NCBI GenBank assembly: GCA_964460235.1
Contig: CAYWPM010000004.1
Span: 186,001-250,000 of the forward strand
Direction of reading: 5' to 3'
DNA: 64,000 nt
Source of the DNA: Sediminibacterium sp964460235
GTDB taxonomy: Bacteria; Bacteroidota; Bacteroidia; Chitinophagales; Chitinophagaceae
A program made the translations under genes and the position numbers. Below the pieces are notes generated by a model, which was not told the DNA's origin, made no database searches, and was given only the letters and a program-made list of their open reading frames with translations. This document shows positions 16,146 to 25,830 of this stretch, piece after piece; positions within the stretch are counted from its first letter, which is position 1, and each line of letters starts with the position of its first letter.

Positions 16146-17669
16146 ATGAGTCAAGCACATTTGTCTGAACAGGAGGTGATCCGCCGTGAGAAACTGGTTA
16201 AGCTGCAGGAAGCGGGCATCGACCCATTTCCGGCCCCTTTGTATCCTGTAAGCCATTTTTCAACCGATATCAAGGACCAGTATTCTGAGGAAACCAAGGA
16301 ACAGTTCGCTGCTGTTTGTGTGGCGGGCCGTATCATGAGTATCAATGATAAGGGTAAAGTGTTCTTTATCAAGATACAGGATAGCAAGGGCATTATTCAG
16401 CTGTATGTGAAACGGGACGATCTCTGCCCCGGAGAAGATAAATCCTTCTGGGATACCGTGGTGAAACACGGGCTTGACCTCGGAGATATCATCGGGGTTA
16501 CCGGTTTTGCGTTCATTACCAAAACGGGTGAAACCTCTATTCATGCGCAAACCCTGACCTTGCTTACCAAATCACTGAAGCCATTACCGGTTACCAAGAG
16601 AGATGAGGAGGGCAATGTTTTTGATGCGGTGACCGATCCCGAGTTCCGCTACCGCCAGCGGTATGCCGACCTGATCATTAACCCGGATGTAAAGGACACT
16701 TTTGTAAAGCGGACCAAACTCATCAATACCATCCGCGAATTTTTGAACAGCCAGGGTGCCCTGGAAGTGGATACGCCTGTATTGCAGGCCATCCCTGGAG
16801 GTGCCGCTGCCCGTCCGTTCATTACGCACCACAATGCATTGGATGTTCCTTTTTACCTGCGTATTGCCAATGAACTGTACCTGAAACGCCTGATCGTGGG
16901 TGGTTTTGACTGGGTATATGAGTTCAGCCGCAATTTCCGCAACGAGGGTATGGACAGAACCCATAACCCCGAATTCACCGTACTGGAATGGTATACAGCA
17001 TACAAGGATTATTTCTGGATGATGGAGACCACCGAGCAGTTGTTCGAGAAAATTGCCATTGCCCTGCATGGGACCACAGATGTACCACTGGGGGATAAGG
17101 TCATCAACTTTAAAGCGCCGTTCAAACGTATCAGTATTCATGACGCTATTAAGGAGAATACAGGTATTGATGTCAGCGGGATGGATGAGGCCGGCCTGCG
17201 CGAAGTTTGCAAGCAACTCAAAATAGATGTGCCCGGCAATATCGGCAAGGGCAAACTGATCGATGAGATCTTTGGCGCTACCAGCGAACATACCTATGTG
17301 CAGCCTACGTTCATCATCGACTATCCTGTTGAGATGAGCCCGCTCACCAAAAAACACCGCAGTAAACCCGGACTGGTAGAGCGCTTTGAACTGATGGTGA
17401 ACGGAAAAGAGATCGCCAATGCCTATACCGAGCTGAACGATCCGATAGACCAGCGTGAACGTTTTGAAGAACAGGCCAGGCTGATGGAAAGGGGTGATGA
17501 TGAAGCCATGTTCATTGACCATGATTTCCTGCGTGCACTGGAATATGGTATGCCGCCAACTTCCGGTATCGGTATCGGTATCGACAGGTTATGTATGATG
17601 ATGACCAACCAGGTATCTATCCAGGATGTACTGCTCTTCCCGCAGATGCGCCCGGAGAAGCTGGATTGA
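16146..17669 (+). CDS. lysS: Lysyl-tRNA synthetase, class II
   Basis: 507 residues, normal for the bacterial class II enzyme. The N-terminal OB-fold anticodon domain (about 55-155) is followed by the catalytic core with motif 2 FRNEGMDRTHNPEFT near 265 and motif 3 GIGIGIDRL near 480. It charges tRNA-Lys in the cytoplasm. It is a single gene with its own promoter and a strong terminator. Confidence 0.97.
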   Translation: MSQAHLSEQEVIRREKLVKLQEAGIDPFPAPLYPVSHFSTDIKDQYSEETKEQFAAVCVAGRIMSINDKGKVFFIKIQDSKGIIQLYVKRDDLCPGEDKSFWDTVVKHGLDLGDIIGVTGFAFITKTGETSIHAQTLTLLTKSLKPLPVTKRDEEGNVFDAVTDPEFRYRQRYADLIINPDVKDTFVKRTKLINTIREFLNSQGALEVDTPVLQAIPGGAAARPFITHHNALDVPFYLRIANELYLKRLIVGGFDWVYEFSRNFRNEGMDRTHNPEFTVLEWYTAYKDYFWMMETTEQLFEKIAIALHGTTDVPLGDKVINFKAPFKRISIHDAIKENTGIDVSGMDEAGLREVCKQLKIDVPGNIGKGKLIDEIFGATSEHTYVQPTFIIDYPVEMSPLTKKHRSKPGLVERFELMVNGKEIANAYTELNDPIDQRERFEEQARLMERGDDEAMFIDHDFLRALEYGMPPTSGIGIGIDRLCMMMTNQVSIQDVLLFPQMRPEKLD

Positions 17670-17689
17670 TCATAACCACACCTGACAGA

Positions 17690-17739
17690 AGTCCATAGAA
17701 GCCCCTTGATGTAAGGGTCAGCCTCTATGGACTTTTTTT
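17690..17739 (+). terminator. Intrinsic terminator of lysS
   Basis: AGTCCATAGA (17690-17699) pairs with TCTATGGACT (17724-17733), with an inner CCTT/AAGG pairing, followed by seven T. Confidence 0.9.
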
Positions 17740-17771
17740 GTAGATTGCCACACCAAAACTCCCCGTTGCCG

Positions 17772-19013
17772 ATGAAATATCTAAAGGTCCTCTATGTACA
17801 GGTTATCATTGGAATTGTGTTGGGAGTTCTTACCGGTTGGCTTTTCCCTGCATTCGCACCTACCGCAAAACTGATCAGCGAGTCCTTCATCAATATGATC
17901 AAGATGGTGATCACCCCGGTGATCTTCCTGACCATCGTACTCGGTATTGCCGGAGCCGGTAACCTGAAAAAAGTGGGCAGGGTAGGTGGTAAGGGATTGC
18001 TCTATTTTGAAGTGGTCACCACTTTCGCACTCATCATTGGACTGGTAGTGGCCAATATGTTGAAACCGGGAGTGGGTATTGCCACTAATCATCTTCCCAA
18101 AGAAAACCTCGATAAGTATACTTCTGCTGCCAAGGAGATGAACTGGGGTGAGTTTTTTTCGCATATCATTCCCACCAATATCGTGGACTCTTTTGCCAAG
18201 GGAGATCTGCTGCAGGTGTTGTTCTTCGGCGTATTGTTCAGTGTGGCCATCACCAAGATGGGAAGCGGCGGTGCCAAACTGATATCTGTATTCGAGAACC
18301 TGAACAAGGCTTTTTTCAATGTGATCCATATTGTGATGAAGTTCAGTCCTGTCGGCGCTTTCGGCGGTATGGCCTATACCATTGGCAAATTCGGTTTCGG
18401 CAGCCTGGTATTGTTGGGTAACCTGCTCTTGTCCTATTATATAACCTCACTGCTGTTCATTTTTGTGGTGCTGAACCTGATTGGCCGTTATTATGGCTTC
18501 AATGTGTGGAAACTGTTGGTATACATCAAGGAAGAACTTCTGATTGTGCTGGGAGCCAGCAGCAGCGAAGCGGTCCTGCCAAACCTGATGGAAAAGCTGG
18601 AAGCTGCAGGTTGCGAAAGGTCTGTAGTGGGGCTGATCATTCCCACCGGCTACAGTTTTAACCTCGATGGAACCACGATCTACCTGAGTATGGCCACCAT
18701 CTTCCTGGCGCAGGTATTCGATATCAATCTTACCCTGGCACAGCAGCTGACCATTATCGGGGTATTGCTGGTTACCAGTAAAGGGGCGGCCGGGGTAACC
18801 GGTAGTGGGTTCATCGTGCTCACATCCACACTCACGATCTTAAAAGTGATCCCGATGGAGGGTTTGGCCCTGCTGATCGGGGTGGACCGCTTCATGAGTG
18901 AAGGAAGGGCCCTGACCAATATGATCGGCAATACCATTGCCACGGTGATCATTGCCAAAAGCGAAAAAGCGATCGATATGACCAGGTATAAACGGGTGGT
19001 GGAAGGAAGGTGA
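17772..19013 (+). CDS. Dicarboxylate/amino acid:cation symporter (GltP/DctA family)
   Basis: A 413-residue inner-membrane transporter of the glutamate/aspartate symporter fold. Family marks are the re-entrant loop LGASSSEAVLPNLMEKLE near 265 and NLDGTTIYLSMATIFLAQ near 300. It takes up glutamate, aspartate or C4-dicarboxylates with protons or sodium. The start is ATG 17772 (MKYLKVLYVQ); the frame from 17727 begins inside the lysS terminator. The exact substrate is open. Confidence 0.92.
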   Translation: MKYLKVLYVQVIIGIVLGVLTGWLFPAFAPTAKLISESFINMIKMVITPVIFLTIVLGIAGAGNLKKVGRVGGKGLLYFEVVTTFALIIGLVVANMLKPGVGIATNHLPKENLDKYTSAAKEMNWGEFFSHIIPTNIVDSFAKGDLLQVLFFGVLFSVAITKMGSGGAKLISVFENLNKAFFNVIHIVMKFSPVGAFGGMAYTIGKFGFGSLVLLGNLLLSYYITSLLFIFVVLNLIGRYYGFNVWKLLVYIKEELLIVLGASSSEAVLPNLMEKLEAAGCERSVVGLIIPTGYSFNLDGTTIYLSMATIFLAQVFDINLTLAQQLTIIGVLLVTSKGAAGVTGSGFIVLTSTLTILKVIPMEGLALLIGVDRFMSEGRALTNMIGNTIATVIIAKSEKAIDMTRYKRVVEGR

Positions 19014-19076
19014 ATCGTGAAATATCTGATGATGCAAGATACTTGCCATTCACCAATGACGATTCACGACTCACGT
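19010..19076. repeat. Short degenerate inverted repeat, GTGAATCGTGA family (copy B)
   Basis: GTGAATCGT (19010-19018) faces ACGATTCAC (19059-19067), and CACGACTCAC continues the right arm. It lies between two convergent genes and overlaps the symporter stop, so it may serve as a two-way terminator. Confidence 0.65.
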
Positions 19077-19084
19077 CTGCTTAT

Positions 19085-20533
19085 TCAATCCCTATAATTC
19101 AATGCGGGTTTTCTGTCGCCCAGGAGGGCTTTGTATTGGTAATCTCCTCTGGATTGTTTGAATTCTTCTTTGGCTTTTGTGATCAACGCGGCATCTGTGA
19201 ACAGGTCGATGGCCGTTAGTGCCATGGTTTTGGCGGCTACCATCATTCCTTTGGCGCCGATATCTGTGCCGTTACAGGCTACGGCCTGCCAGCTATGTGC
19301 GGCGGTGCCGGGTATCCAGGTGGCTGCTTCCAGCCCAACGGTGGGTACGGCATAACTTACATCCCCTACATCCGTAGAACCGCCTCCGGCATCGATCACG
19401 GGTTTTAGGGGAGCAATGGTTGCTGCCCTATCAATGGCGGGTGACTGGTAAGAGAAAGAAGACTGTATTTTCTTGCCGAACTCGATCTCAGAAGCGGTAT
19501 AGTTCACCCCGCCAACTTTCTGCAGGTTCTGCTGCATGGCTTCGGCGAGGGTGCGGTTGATCAGCAGATCGTGTGTGCCGCCAATGATCTCGTATTCCAC
19601 TTTGGTGTCTGTACCCATGGCTGCCCCTTTCGCAGCCTTGGTGAGCCTGTCGAACACGCTGACCACCCAGTCTCTTTTCGGGTGACGCACATAATAGAAC
19701 ACTTCTGCAAAATCGGGTACTACGTTCGGAGCTTTACCACCTTGCGTGATCACGTAATGGATACGGGTTTCCTGGGGTACGTGTTCACGCATCATGTTCA
19801 CCATATGATCCATGGCTTCCACGCCATCCAGTGCAGAACGACCCTTTTCGGGTGCCATGGATGCGTGGGCAGATAGACCGTAAAACCGGAACTTGGCTGA
19901 TGTATTGGCCAGTGCGCTTGTCATGGTAACAGCATTCACATCTGAGGGATGCCAGTGTACGGCCACATCCACATCGTTGAACAATCCGGCGCGGACCATG
20001 TATACCTTACCACTGCCACCTTCTTCCGCGGGACAACCATACACACGGATGGTGCCGCTCAGTTTTTTGCTTTCGATCAGTTTTTTGATCTCGATACCGG
20101 CAGCAACAGAAGCTGTGCCGAACAGGTTATGGCCGCAGCCATGTCCTGCATCCACTCCTTTGATCGGTTGTTTGCCGGGAACCGCTTCCTGCGACAGGCC
20201 GGGTAAAGCATCGTATTCCGCCAGGATGGCGATCACGGGCTGGCCACTGCCATAACTGGCCACAAAAGAAGTGGGGATATCGGCAACACCCGCCTGTACG
20301 GTAAAGCCATTGGCCTGTAAGGTTTGCTGCAGCAGGGCCGAACTTTTCTGTTCCTTATAACCTACTTCGGCATAGTTCCAGATCTGTAACGCAATGTTTT
20401 TATAATCGTCATACCTGGCGTCTATGTTCGTAATGGCGTTCTGTTTCAACAATGCAGTTGTATTGGTTCCTTTCTGGGCATATGATAGCAGAGAGACTGC
20501 GCAAATGACAGCAGTAGATAAGATCTTTTTCAT
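19085..20533 (-). CDS. M20-family amidohydrolase, AbgB-like, exported
   Basis: 482 residues with a signal peptide (MKKILSTAVICAVSLLSYAQ). Metal-ligand motifs of the M20 fold are EYDALPG, GHGCGHNLFGTAS, EEGG and HWHP, with a dimerisation insert in the middle. It resembles AbgB, which cleaves p-aminobenzoyl-glutamate, and other aminoacyl hydrolases; the real substrate is not known. It would act in the periplasm. It heads a minus-strand run after the SDR gene, 17 bases apart. Confidence 0.88.
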   Translation of the reverse strand: MKKILSTAVICAVSLLSYAQKGTNTTALLKQNAITNIDARYDDYKNIALQIWNYAEVGYKEQKSSALLQQTLQANGFTVQAGVADIPTSFVASYGSGQPVIAILAEYDALPGLSQEAVPGKQPIKGVDAGHGCGHNLFGTASVAAGIEIKKLIESKKLSGTIRVYGCPAEEGGSGKVYMVRAGLFNDVDVAVHWHPSDVNAVTMTSALANTSAKFRFYGLSAHASMAPEKGRSALDGVEAMDHMVNMMREHVPQETRIHYVITQGGKAPNVVPDFAEVFYYVRHPKRDWVVSVFDRLTKAAKGAAMGTDTKVEYEIIGGTHDLLINRTLAEAMQQNLQKVGGVNYTASEIEFGKKIQSSFSYQSPAIDRAATIAPLKPVIDAGGGSTDVGDVSYAVPTVGLEAATWIPGTAAHSWQAVACNGTDIGAKGMMVAAKTMALTAIDLFTDAALITKAKEEFKQSRGDYQYKALLGDRKPALNYRD

Positions 20534-20550
20534 GCAAGTAATTTCAAAAA

Positions 20551-21369
20551 TTAAACAAACAGGTCGCGATAGAGCTCGGCTCCGGGTACCACAGAATATT
20601 TACTCAGGTCAGTAATGCCTTCGGCTGCCATCACTTCTTCGTCAATAAAGGTGTTGCCGGTGCATTGGGCAGCAGGTTTGCTGAGGATATAGTATACACA
20701 GTCGGCCAGTATATCGGGAGTACGGCTCATTTTGGCCAGTGCCTCGCCACCCAGCAGGTTTCTTACGGCTGCCGTATCGATCGTGGTCCTGGGCCATAAC
20801 GCATTGGAAGCGATACCCGCGCCTTTTAATTCAGCAGCCCAGCCCAGGGCCAGCATACTCATACTGTATTTGGTAATGGTGTAGGCAATATGACCCCCCA
20901 TCCATTTGGGATCCAGATTAACAGGGGGTGATAAAGTGATGATATGCGGGTTCTTCCCTTTGCGCAGATGCGGGATGCAGTACTTACCCATTAAGAAAGT
21001 ACCGCGCACGTTGATGCTCTGCATCAGGTCGAAACGTTTGGTTTCTGTCTGTTCGGTCGGGGTAAGCTGAATTGCCGAAGCGTTATTGATGAGCACGTCG
21101 ATGCCGCCAAAATGCTCCACTGCTTTTTGTACAGCGGCCTGTACCTGTTCTTCATGGCGTATATCGAGTTGTACCGCCAGCGCTTTCCCGCCTGCAGCTT
21201 CTACCTCTGCTGCTGCAGAAAAAATGGTACCACCCAGGCGGGGATCTTCTTCCACACTTTTGGCGGCGATCACAATATTGGCGCCTTCCCTGGCCAAACG
21301 TAAAGCCATGGCTTTACCGATACCGCGACTGGCACCGGTAATGAATACGGTTCTGTTCTGGAATGACAT
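20551..21369 (-). CDS. Short-chain dehydrogenase/reductase (HSDL2-like)
   Basis: 272 residues. TGASRGIGKAMALRLA is the NAD(P)-binding glycine motif, NNASAIQ the NNAG-type strand, and the catalytic region reads TLSPP with YTITKYSMSM, giving YxxxK. It resembles HSDL2-like SDRs often linked with fatty acid metabolism; the substrate is unknown. The frame opens with GTG 21387, but ATG 21369 (MSFQNRTVFITGAS) fits the fold better. It lies between gmk and the AbgB-like gene on the same strand. Confidence 0.87.
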   Translation of the reverse strand: MSFQNRTVFITGASRGIGKAMALRLAREGANIVIAAKSVEEDPRLGGTIFSAAAEVEAAGGKALAVQLDIRHEEQVQAAVQKAVEHFGGIDVLINNASAIQLTPTEQTETKRFDLMQSINVRGTFLMGKYCIPHLRKGKNPHIITLSPPVNLDPKWMGGHIAYTITKYSMSMLALGWAAELKGAGIASNALWPRTTIDTAAVRNLLGGEALAKMSRTPDILADCVYYILSKPAAQCTGNTFIDEEVMAAEGITDLSKYSVVPGAELYRDLFV

Positions 21370-21407
21370 ATGCAATTGGTTAGACACCCAATTTCAGCAA
21401 AACCGGC

Positions 21408-21983
21408 TTACCAACCTAAGAAATCTTTGATCACCTGCTCAGTTTCTGCGCAGGCTTTGTCAAGATCCTCATTCAGGATGGTTTTGGTAAAATGATGGTT
21501 GAAAGACATTTCGTAGCTGGCTTTGTTCACCCTTGTTTCCAGGCTTTCGGGGGTTTCGGTACCCCGGGCTTCCAGCCTGCGCCTGAGTTCGGCCACTGAT
21601 GGGGGCTGTATGAAGATAGACAGGCAATCGCCGGCAAACTGCTGCTGCACATGTATGGCGCCTTTAACGTCTATATCCAGCATAGGAACTTTGTTCTCTT
21701 TCCAGATACGCCCCAGTTCGGTCTTCAGTGTGCCATAGTATTTGCCTTCGTATACCATTTCCCATTCAATGAACTCGTTGGCATCTATTTTGGCTTTAAA
21801 ATCCGGCACACTCAGAAAGTGATATTCCACCCCATCTTTTTCGGTACCGCGCGGAGCGCGGGTGGTGGCAGAGATCGAAAAGCACAAACGGGGGTATTTA
21901 CTGATCAGGTATCGGGTAATGGATGTTTTCCCGGAACCGGAAGGGGCGGTGAGTATGATCAGTTTACCGTGTGTTGCAGACAT
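21408..21983 (-). CDS. gmk: Guanylate kinase
   Basis: 191 residues. The P-loop is APSGSGKTS near residue 12; GMP-binding elements include SATTRAPRGTEKDGVEYHFLS, and DIDVKGAIHVQQQF follows. It phosphorylates GMP to GDP with ATP in the cytoplasm. It is the first gene of the run gmk-SDR-AbgB, with about 40 bases to the SDR. A TTTCTTTG box (one mismatch) lies 14 bases before the start. Confidence 0.96.
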   Translation of the reverse strand: MSATHGKLIILTAPSGSGKTSITRYLISKYPRLCFSISATTRAPRGTEKDGVEYHFLSVPDFKAKIDANEFIEWEMVYEGKYYGTLKTELGRIWKENKVPMLDIDVKGAIHVQQQFAGDCLSIFIQPPSVAELRRRLEARGTETPESLETRVNKASYEMSFNHHFTKTILNEDLDKACAETEQVIKDFLGW

Positions 21984-22035
21984 GCGATTCGTTTGCGCAA
22001 AGAAACAATATTATGGTGAATGGACAATTGGCATT

Positions 22036-22157
22036 CGTGAGTCGTGAGTCGTCAGTCGTGAGTAGGAAGTGGACGATGGTGCATACTGGAGGAGCCCGCT
22101 TAGCCTCCCTAGCCTTCTTCCTATTCACCACTCACCACTCACGACTGACGATTCACG
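22036..22157. repeat. Long degenerate inverted repeat, GTGAGTCGTGA family (copy C)
   Basis: The left arm (22036-22072) carries CGTGAGTCGTGAGTCGTCAG-like words and the right arm (22115-22157) the imperfect complement. The right arm runs into the 3' end of the nitroreductase gene. The loop holds a smaller inverted pair, GGAGG and CCTCC. It lies just upstream of gmk and downstream of the nitroreductase. Confidence 0.8.
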
Positions 22158-22737
22158 ATTGCCAGCTCACTTTTTCCTCCAGTGGTATTCTGCGTTGGCC
22201 ATCTTTGGCGGGGGCATCGGTATAACCCAGGAAGAGCAGTCCCATGACAATATCCTCATCGCCAAGGCCCAGGTATGTTTTCAGGGAAGGGTCATGTGTC
22301 ATACCACCGGTACTCCATAAAGCGGCAATGCCCAGTGATGCGGCACCCAGCAAAATATTCTGCATGGCCGCGCTGACTGCGGCGATCTCTTCCAGTACGG
22401 GGATACTGTTGAGGACGCTCCGCTTCATATATACGACAATGATATGCGACAACTGATCTCCCTGCTGTTGCAGCTTCTCATATTTGGCATGTGTGAATTT
22501 CTCCGGGTCTGTACCTTTTTTGTACAGCTCGGCGTGGTCCCGGCAGAACTTCCCGACGGCCTCCTGTTCATATACAACAAATCGCCAGGGCTCTGTTCGG
22601 CCATGGGTTGGCGCCCAGTCGGCAAGGATCAGTAAACGCTGGATAAGTGCATTGTCTATCTTTTTCCCATTCATATCAGAAGGTTTTACGCTTCTTCTAT
22701 GCTGGATGATGCTTTGTAGGGTTTCAAATGTGTTCAT
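22153..22737 (-). CDS. Nitroreductase-family flavoprotein, YdjA-like
   Basis: 194 residues. The FMN-binding start RRSVKPSDMNG and the YdjA-type motif WAPTHGRTEPWRF near residue 40 are clear, as is ALWSTGGM near 135. It probably uses NAD(P)H and FMN to reduce nitro or quinone groups; the natural substrate is unknown. The start is ATG 22737, since a perfect promoter lies 4 bases upstream and excludes the longer frame from 22770. Its last codons lie in an inverted-repeat arm. Confidence 0.9.
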   Translation of the reverse strand: MNTFETLQSIIQHRRSVKPSDMNGKKIDNALIQRLLILADWAPTHGRTEPWRFVVYEQEAVGKFCRDHAELYKKGTDPEKFTHAKYEKLQQQGDQLSHIIVVYMKRSVLNSIPVLEEIAAVSAAMQNILLGAASLGIAALWSTGGMTHDPSLKTYLGLGDEDIVMGLLFLGYTDAPAKDGQRRIPLEEKVSWQS

Positions 22738-22741
22738 GCTG

Positions 22742-22770
22742 CAAAAGTAGAATCTTCTGCAGGGAATCAA
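22742..22770 (-). promoter_or_regulatory. Promoter of the nitroreductase gene
   Basis: On the minus strand TTG (22770-22768), 18 bases, TACTTTTG (22749-22742). The box ends 4 bases before ATG 22737, predicting a leaderless mRNA. Confidence 0.7.
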
Positions 22771-22799
22771 TAGCGAAATGCGGTTTGTTTTGCCAGGCT

Positions 22800-24005
22800 T
22801 TACATCGGGATCTTGAGGAAAACAGTGGTACCCTTGTCTATTGTACTTTGTATTTGCAGCTGCCCGCCGATCTCTTTCATGAAATCCTTGATCAGGGTAA
22901 TGCCCATACCGCTGCCCTTTTCATCATTGGTGCCGGATGTACTCACCACACTGTCTTCTGTGCTGACGATCTTATTGATGATCTCCTGCGACATACCCAC
23001 ACCGGTATCGCTGATGGCCACCTGGTGGTAGGTTTCAGATACATTGTTGTACACGGTGATCTGCCCATTGTGTGTGAACTTGTTGGCGTTACTGATCAGG
23101 TTCCGGATCATGAACCGTAAGATATTTGGGTTGATGGTGATGGTAGCGGCCTTGTTGACCCGGTTGATCAGCTGGTTGTTTTTTGATTCGGCACTGATCC
23201 GCATCTGTTCAAACTCCTGGTCAACGATCTCTTTCAGGTTCACTTCCTGTTTCACTGATTTTTCCTGCATCTCTATCGTACCCCAATCGATCAGGTTATT
23301 GACCAGGTTGTAGGTGCTGCCGATCTGTTTGGCAAAAATGGAAATCAGCATCTTTCTCTCTTCTTCAGAGACCTGTTCTGATTCCAGCATCTGAAAAGCA
23401 GACAGGATGGAGCCGATCGGTCCACGTATGTCATGGACGATCACCGAGTGCATTTTTTTCTGCAAACGGTTCTGCAATTCAATTTTCTGTGATTTTCTTT
23501 CCAGCTGTTTGCGGGCTATTTTCAGATCAATGAGTTTGGCCAGGTGATTACCCAATAATTCCAGTGCCAGCAATTGTTGCTTGCTGAGCAGGTAAGGATT
23601 GGGATTCACTACGCAAAGCATACCTATCTGGTATCCCTGGCGACATAAAAGCTGTACGCCGGCATAGTACCTTTTTTCAGCCGGGGCCGTGTCAATGGGG
23701 TTGTCAAAGAAATGGGTGCCCCTGAGGGCTTCTTCTACCACGGCAAAATCATGGTCCAGTAAGATATCCGTTCCGGTAAATGTGATCTCTGCCGGAGAAG
23801 CACTTGGCTCCATACCCGCTTTGAACCTGAACCATAGTTGCGTTCTGTCGATCAGGGAAATTAACGATACGGGAGAATTACAGATGGTACTTGCCAATTG
23901 TATGATCTGCCCGAATTCGTCTGTCTGGGGTGTTTCAGGCAATGTTATCTTCCCTGTTTCCTCTATCCTTTGAGCGCTATCCGTAAATATGGGAGCCTGT
24001 TTCAT
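22800..24005 (-). CDS. GAF-domain sensor histidine kinase
   Basis: 401 residues, cytoplasmic. A GAF domain (about 25-175) comes first, then a coiled linker and a HisKA-type segment with the phospho-accepting His in IVHDIRGPIGS near 195. The HATPase domain has NLISNANKFTH (N box), DTGVGMS (G1) and GSGMGITLIK (G2). No partner regulator is adjacent. The signal sensed by GAF is unknown. Confidence 0.92.
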   Translation of the reverse strand: MKQAPIFTDSAQRIEETGKITLPETPQTDEFGQIIQLASTICNSPVSLISLIDRTQLWFRFKAGMEPSASPAEITFTGTDILLDHDFAVVEEALRGTHFFDNPIDTAPAEKRYYAGVQLLCRQGYQIGMLCVVNPNPYLLSKQQLLALELLGNHLAKLIDLKIARKQLERKSQKIELQNRLQKKMHSVIVHDIRGPIGSILSAFQMLESEQVSEEERKMLISIFAKQIGSTYNLVNNLIDWGTIEMQEKSVKQEVNLKEIVDQEFEQMRISAESKNNQLINRVNKAATITINPNILRFMIRNLISNANKFTHNGQITVYNNVSETYHQVAISDTGVGMSQEIINKIVSTEDSVVSTSGTNDEKGSGMGITLIKDFMKEIGGQLQIQSTIDKGTTVFLKIPM

Positions 24006-24370
24006 GGTATTGGTTTTACCTGTGAATGGAGATTAACCTGCAGTTTGACAGGTTACGGATATTGGCTGATGTAAAGGTCCAACTAATCCATAGCCCGGGT
24101 AATAGCTCAAAAGCAGATTAGTTTGTAGTCGGTCTACTACGATTTAGGGAGAGCGGCTGTCGACACTGTCACGAACCCATCAGTTCCTTGTTCCCCGGCA
24201 TTTTTCAGGCAACTTCGTTGAGGTTGGCGTTATCAACGGATCTTTTTGCGTGTAGTATGTTTGGATGAGCACTACATATATGGGATAAAAAGGCTTAAAT
24301 GCCTGATTGCCAGTATATAACTACAAGGCTGTTGCTGTTGAGCCGTTGTTTAGCGGGATATAGCAGGATA
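24006..24370. other. 365-base gap with nothing recognised
   Basis: It lies between the start of the GAF kinase and the stop of murA, both on the minus strand. It should hold the kinase promoter, but no good -33/-7 pair, RNA gene, repeat or conserved frame could be picked out. Confidence 0.5.
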
Positions 24371-25681
24371 TCAGGCAGGAATGCGTTTGATATCTGCTCC
24401 AAGGTTTCGAAGGCGTTCATCAATGTATTGGTAACCCCGGTCTATCTGTTCAATGTTCTGGATCACACTTTTCCCTTCGGCACTTAAGGCGGCGATCAGC
24501 AATGCCTGTCCGGCCCGTATATCCGGGCTGCTCATGGTAATGCCCCGTAAATTGTTCTTTCTTCCCAGCCCGATCACGGTGGCGCGATGCGGGTCGCAGA
24601 GAATGATCTGTGCACCCATATCGATCAGTTTATCGGTAAAGAACAAACGGCTTTCAAACATTTTCTGGTGCACCAGTACGCTGCCCCTTGCCTGTGTGGC
24701 CACCACCAGAACGATGCTTAACAGGTCCGGAGTGAAACCTGGCCAGGGATGGTCATAGATGGTAAGGATACCACCATCCAGGAATGTCTGTATCTCATAC
24801 ACATCCTGTGCGGGAATATAAATATCATCTCCCTTGAGATCGAACGCGATACCCAATTGCCTGAATTTTTCCGGGATCACTCCCAGGTGTTCCACGCCGG
24901 CGTCTTTGATGGTGATCTCGCTTTGTGTCATGGCGGCAAGACCAATGAAACTGCCGATCTCGATCATATCGGGTAACATGCGGTGTGTGGTGCCTCCCAG
25001 TTTGCTCACACCCTCGATCGTCAGCAGGTTACTGCCAATGCCCTGAATGTTGGCCCCCATACGGGTCAGCATTTTGCACAACTGCTGAATGTAGGGTTCA
25101 CAGGCAGCATTATAAATAGTGGTGGTGCCTTCTGCCAGAACTGCTGCCATTACAATATTGGCGGTCCCTGTAACAGAAGGTTCGTCCAGCAACATATAAC
25201 AACCCTTCAGTTGTGGGGAAGATAATTTGAAACAACCCAGCTGTTCCTCATATTCATATTTCGCTCCCAGTTTTTCGAAACCGATGATATGGGTATCCAG
25301 CCTGCGCCGGCCTATCTTGTCGCCACCGGGTTTGGGTATATACGCTCTTTTGAACCTGGCCAGCATGGGACCGGCAAACATCACACTGCCCCTGAGCCGC
25401 CCCCCTTTTTTGCGAAAGCTATCGGATGCCAGGTAATCCGCATCTATATCATCTGCCTGGAAAGTGCAGGTGTGCCGGTCGCTACGGGTCACTTTTACAC
25501 CAATATCGGCAAGCAGTTCTATCAACAGGTTCACGTCCAGTATATCGGGGATATTGGATACGGTTACCGCTTCTGCGGTGAGCAATACGGCCGACAAGAT
25601 CTGTAAAGCCTCGTTTTTCGCCCCTTGCGGAACGATCTCTCCTTTTAGTTTGTTACCGCCGATCACTTCGAATGCGTTCAT
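24371..25681 (-). CDS. murA: UDP-N-acetylglucosamine 1-carboxyvinyltransferase, Asp-type active site
   Basis: MurA transfers enolpyruvate to UDP-GlcNAc, the first committed step of peptidoglycan synthesis. 436 residues with the twofold inside-out barrel pattern: GGNKLKGEI at the start, LAEGTTTIYNAACEP mid-way and RAGQALLIAALSAEGKS near the end. The active-site loop that usually reads PGGC reads PGGD here (near residue 120), so the fosfomycin target Cys is replaced by Asp. It follows DUF4290 by about 150 bases, a pairing typical of Bacteroidota. Confidence 0.96.
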   Translation of the reverse strand: MNAFEVIGGNKLKGEIVPQGAKNEALQILSAVLLTAEAVTVSNIPDILDVNLLIELLADIGVKVTRSDRHTCTFQADDIDADYLASDSFRKKGGRLRGSVMFAGPMLARFKRAYIPKPGGDKIGRRRLDTHIIGFEKLGAKYEYEEQLGCFKLSSPQLKGCYMLLDEPSVTGTANIVMAAVLAEGTTTIYNAACEPYIQQLCKMLTRMGANIQGIGSNLLTIEGVSKLGGTTHRMLPDMIEIGSFIGLAAMTQSEITIKDAGVEHLGVIPEKFRQLGIAFDLKGDDIYIPAQDVYEIQTFLDGGILTIYDHPWPGFTPDLLSIVLVVATQARGSVLVHQKMFESRLFFTDKLIDMGAQIILCDPHRATVIGLGRKNNLRGITMSSPDIRAGQALLIAALSAEGKSVIQNIEQIDRGYQYIDERLRNLGADIKRIPA

Positions 25682-25830
25682 GTTGGTTGCAGGTTTGTGG
25701 GTTTTCCGTTTATTCTTCGGTGCAGGTCACGCAGTTGAATAAACGCAATAAAAAAGCACCGGGAATTTCCGATGCCTAAAAATATCTTTTTACCGGTAAA
25801 CGAATCACAATCGGGTAAATAAAAACCGAA

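Noticed and set aside
16584..17522. A 312-codon open frame antisense to lysS
   Set aside because: It lies wholly inside the certain lysS gene, has no recognisable domain and is the expected shadow of its codon use.
24006..24370. Possible tRNA or small RNA gene
   Set aside because: No cloverleaf, T-loop motif or terminator hairpin was found.
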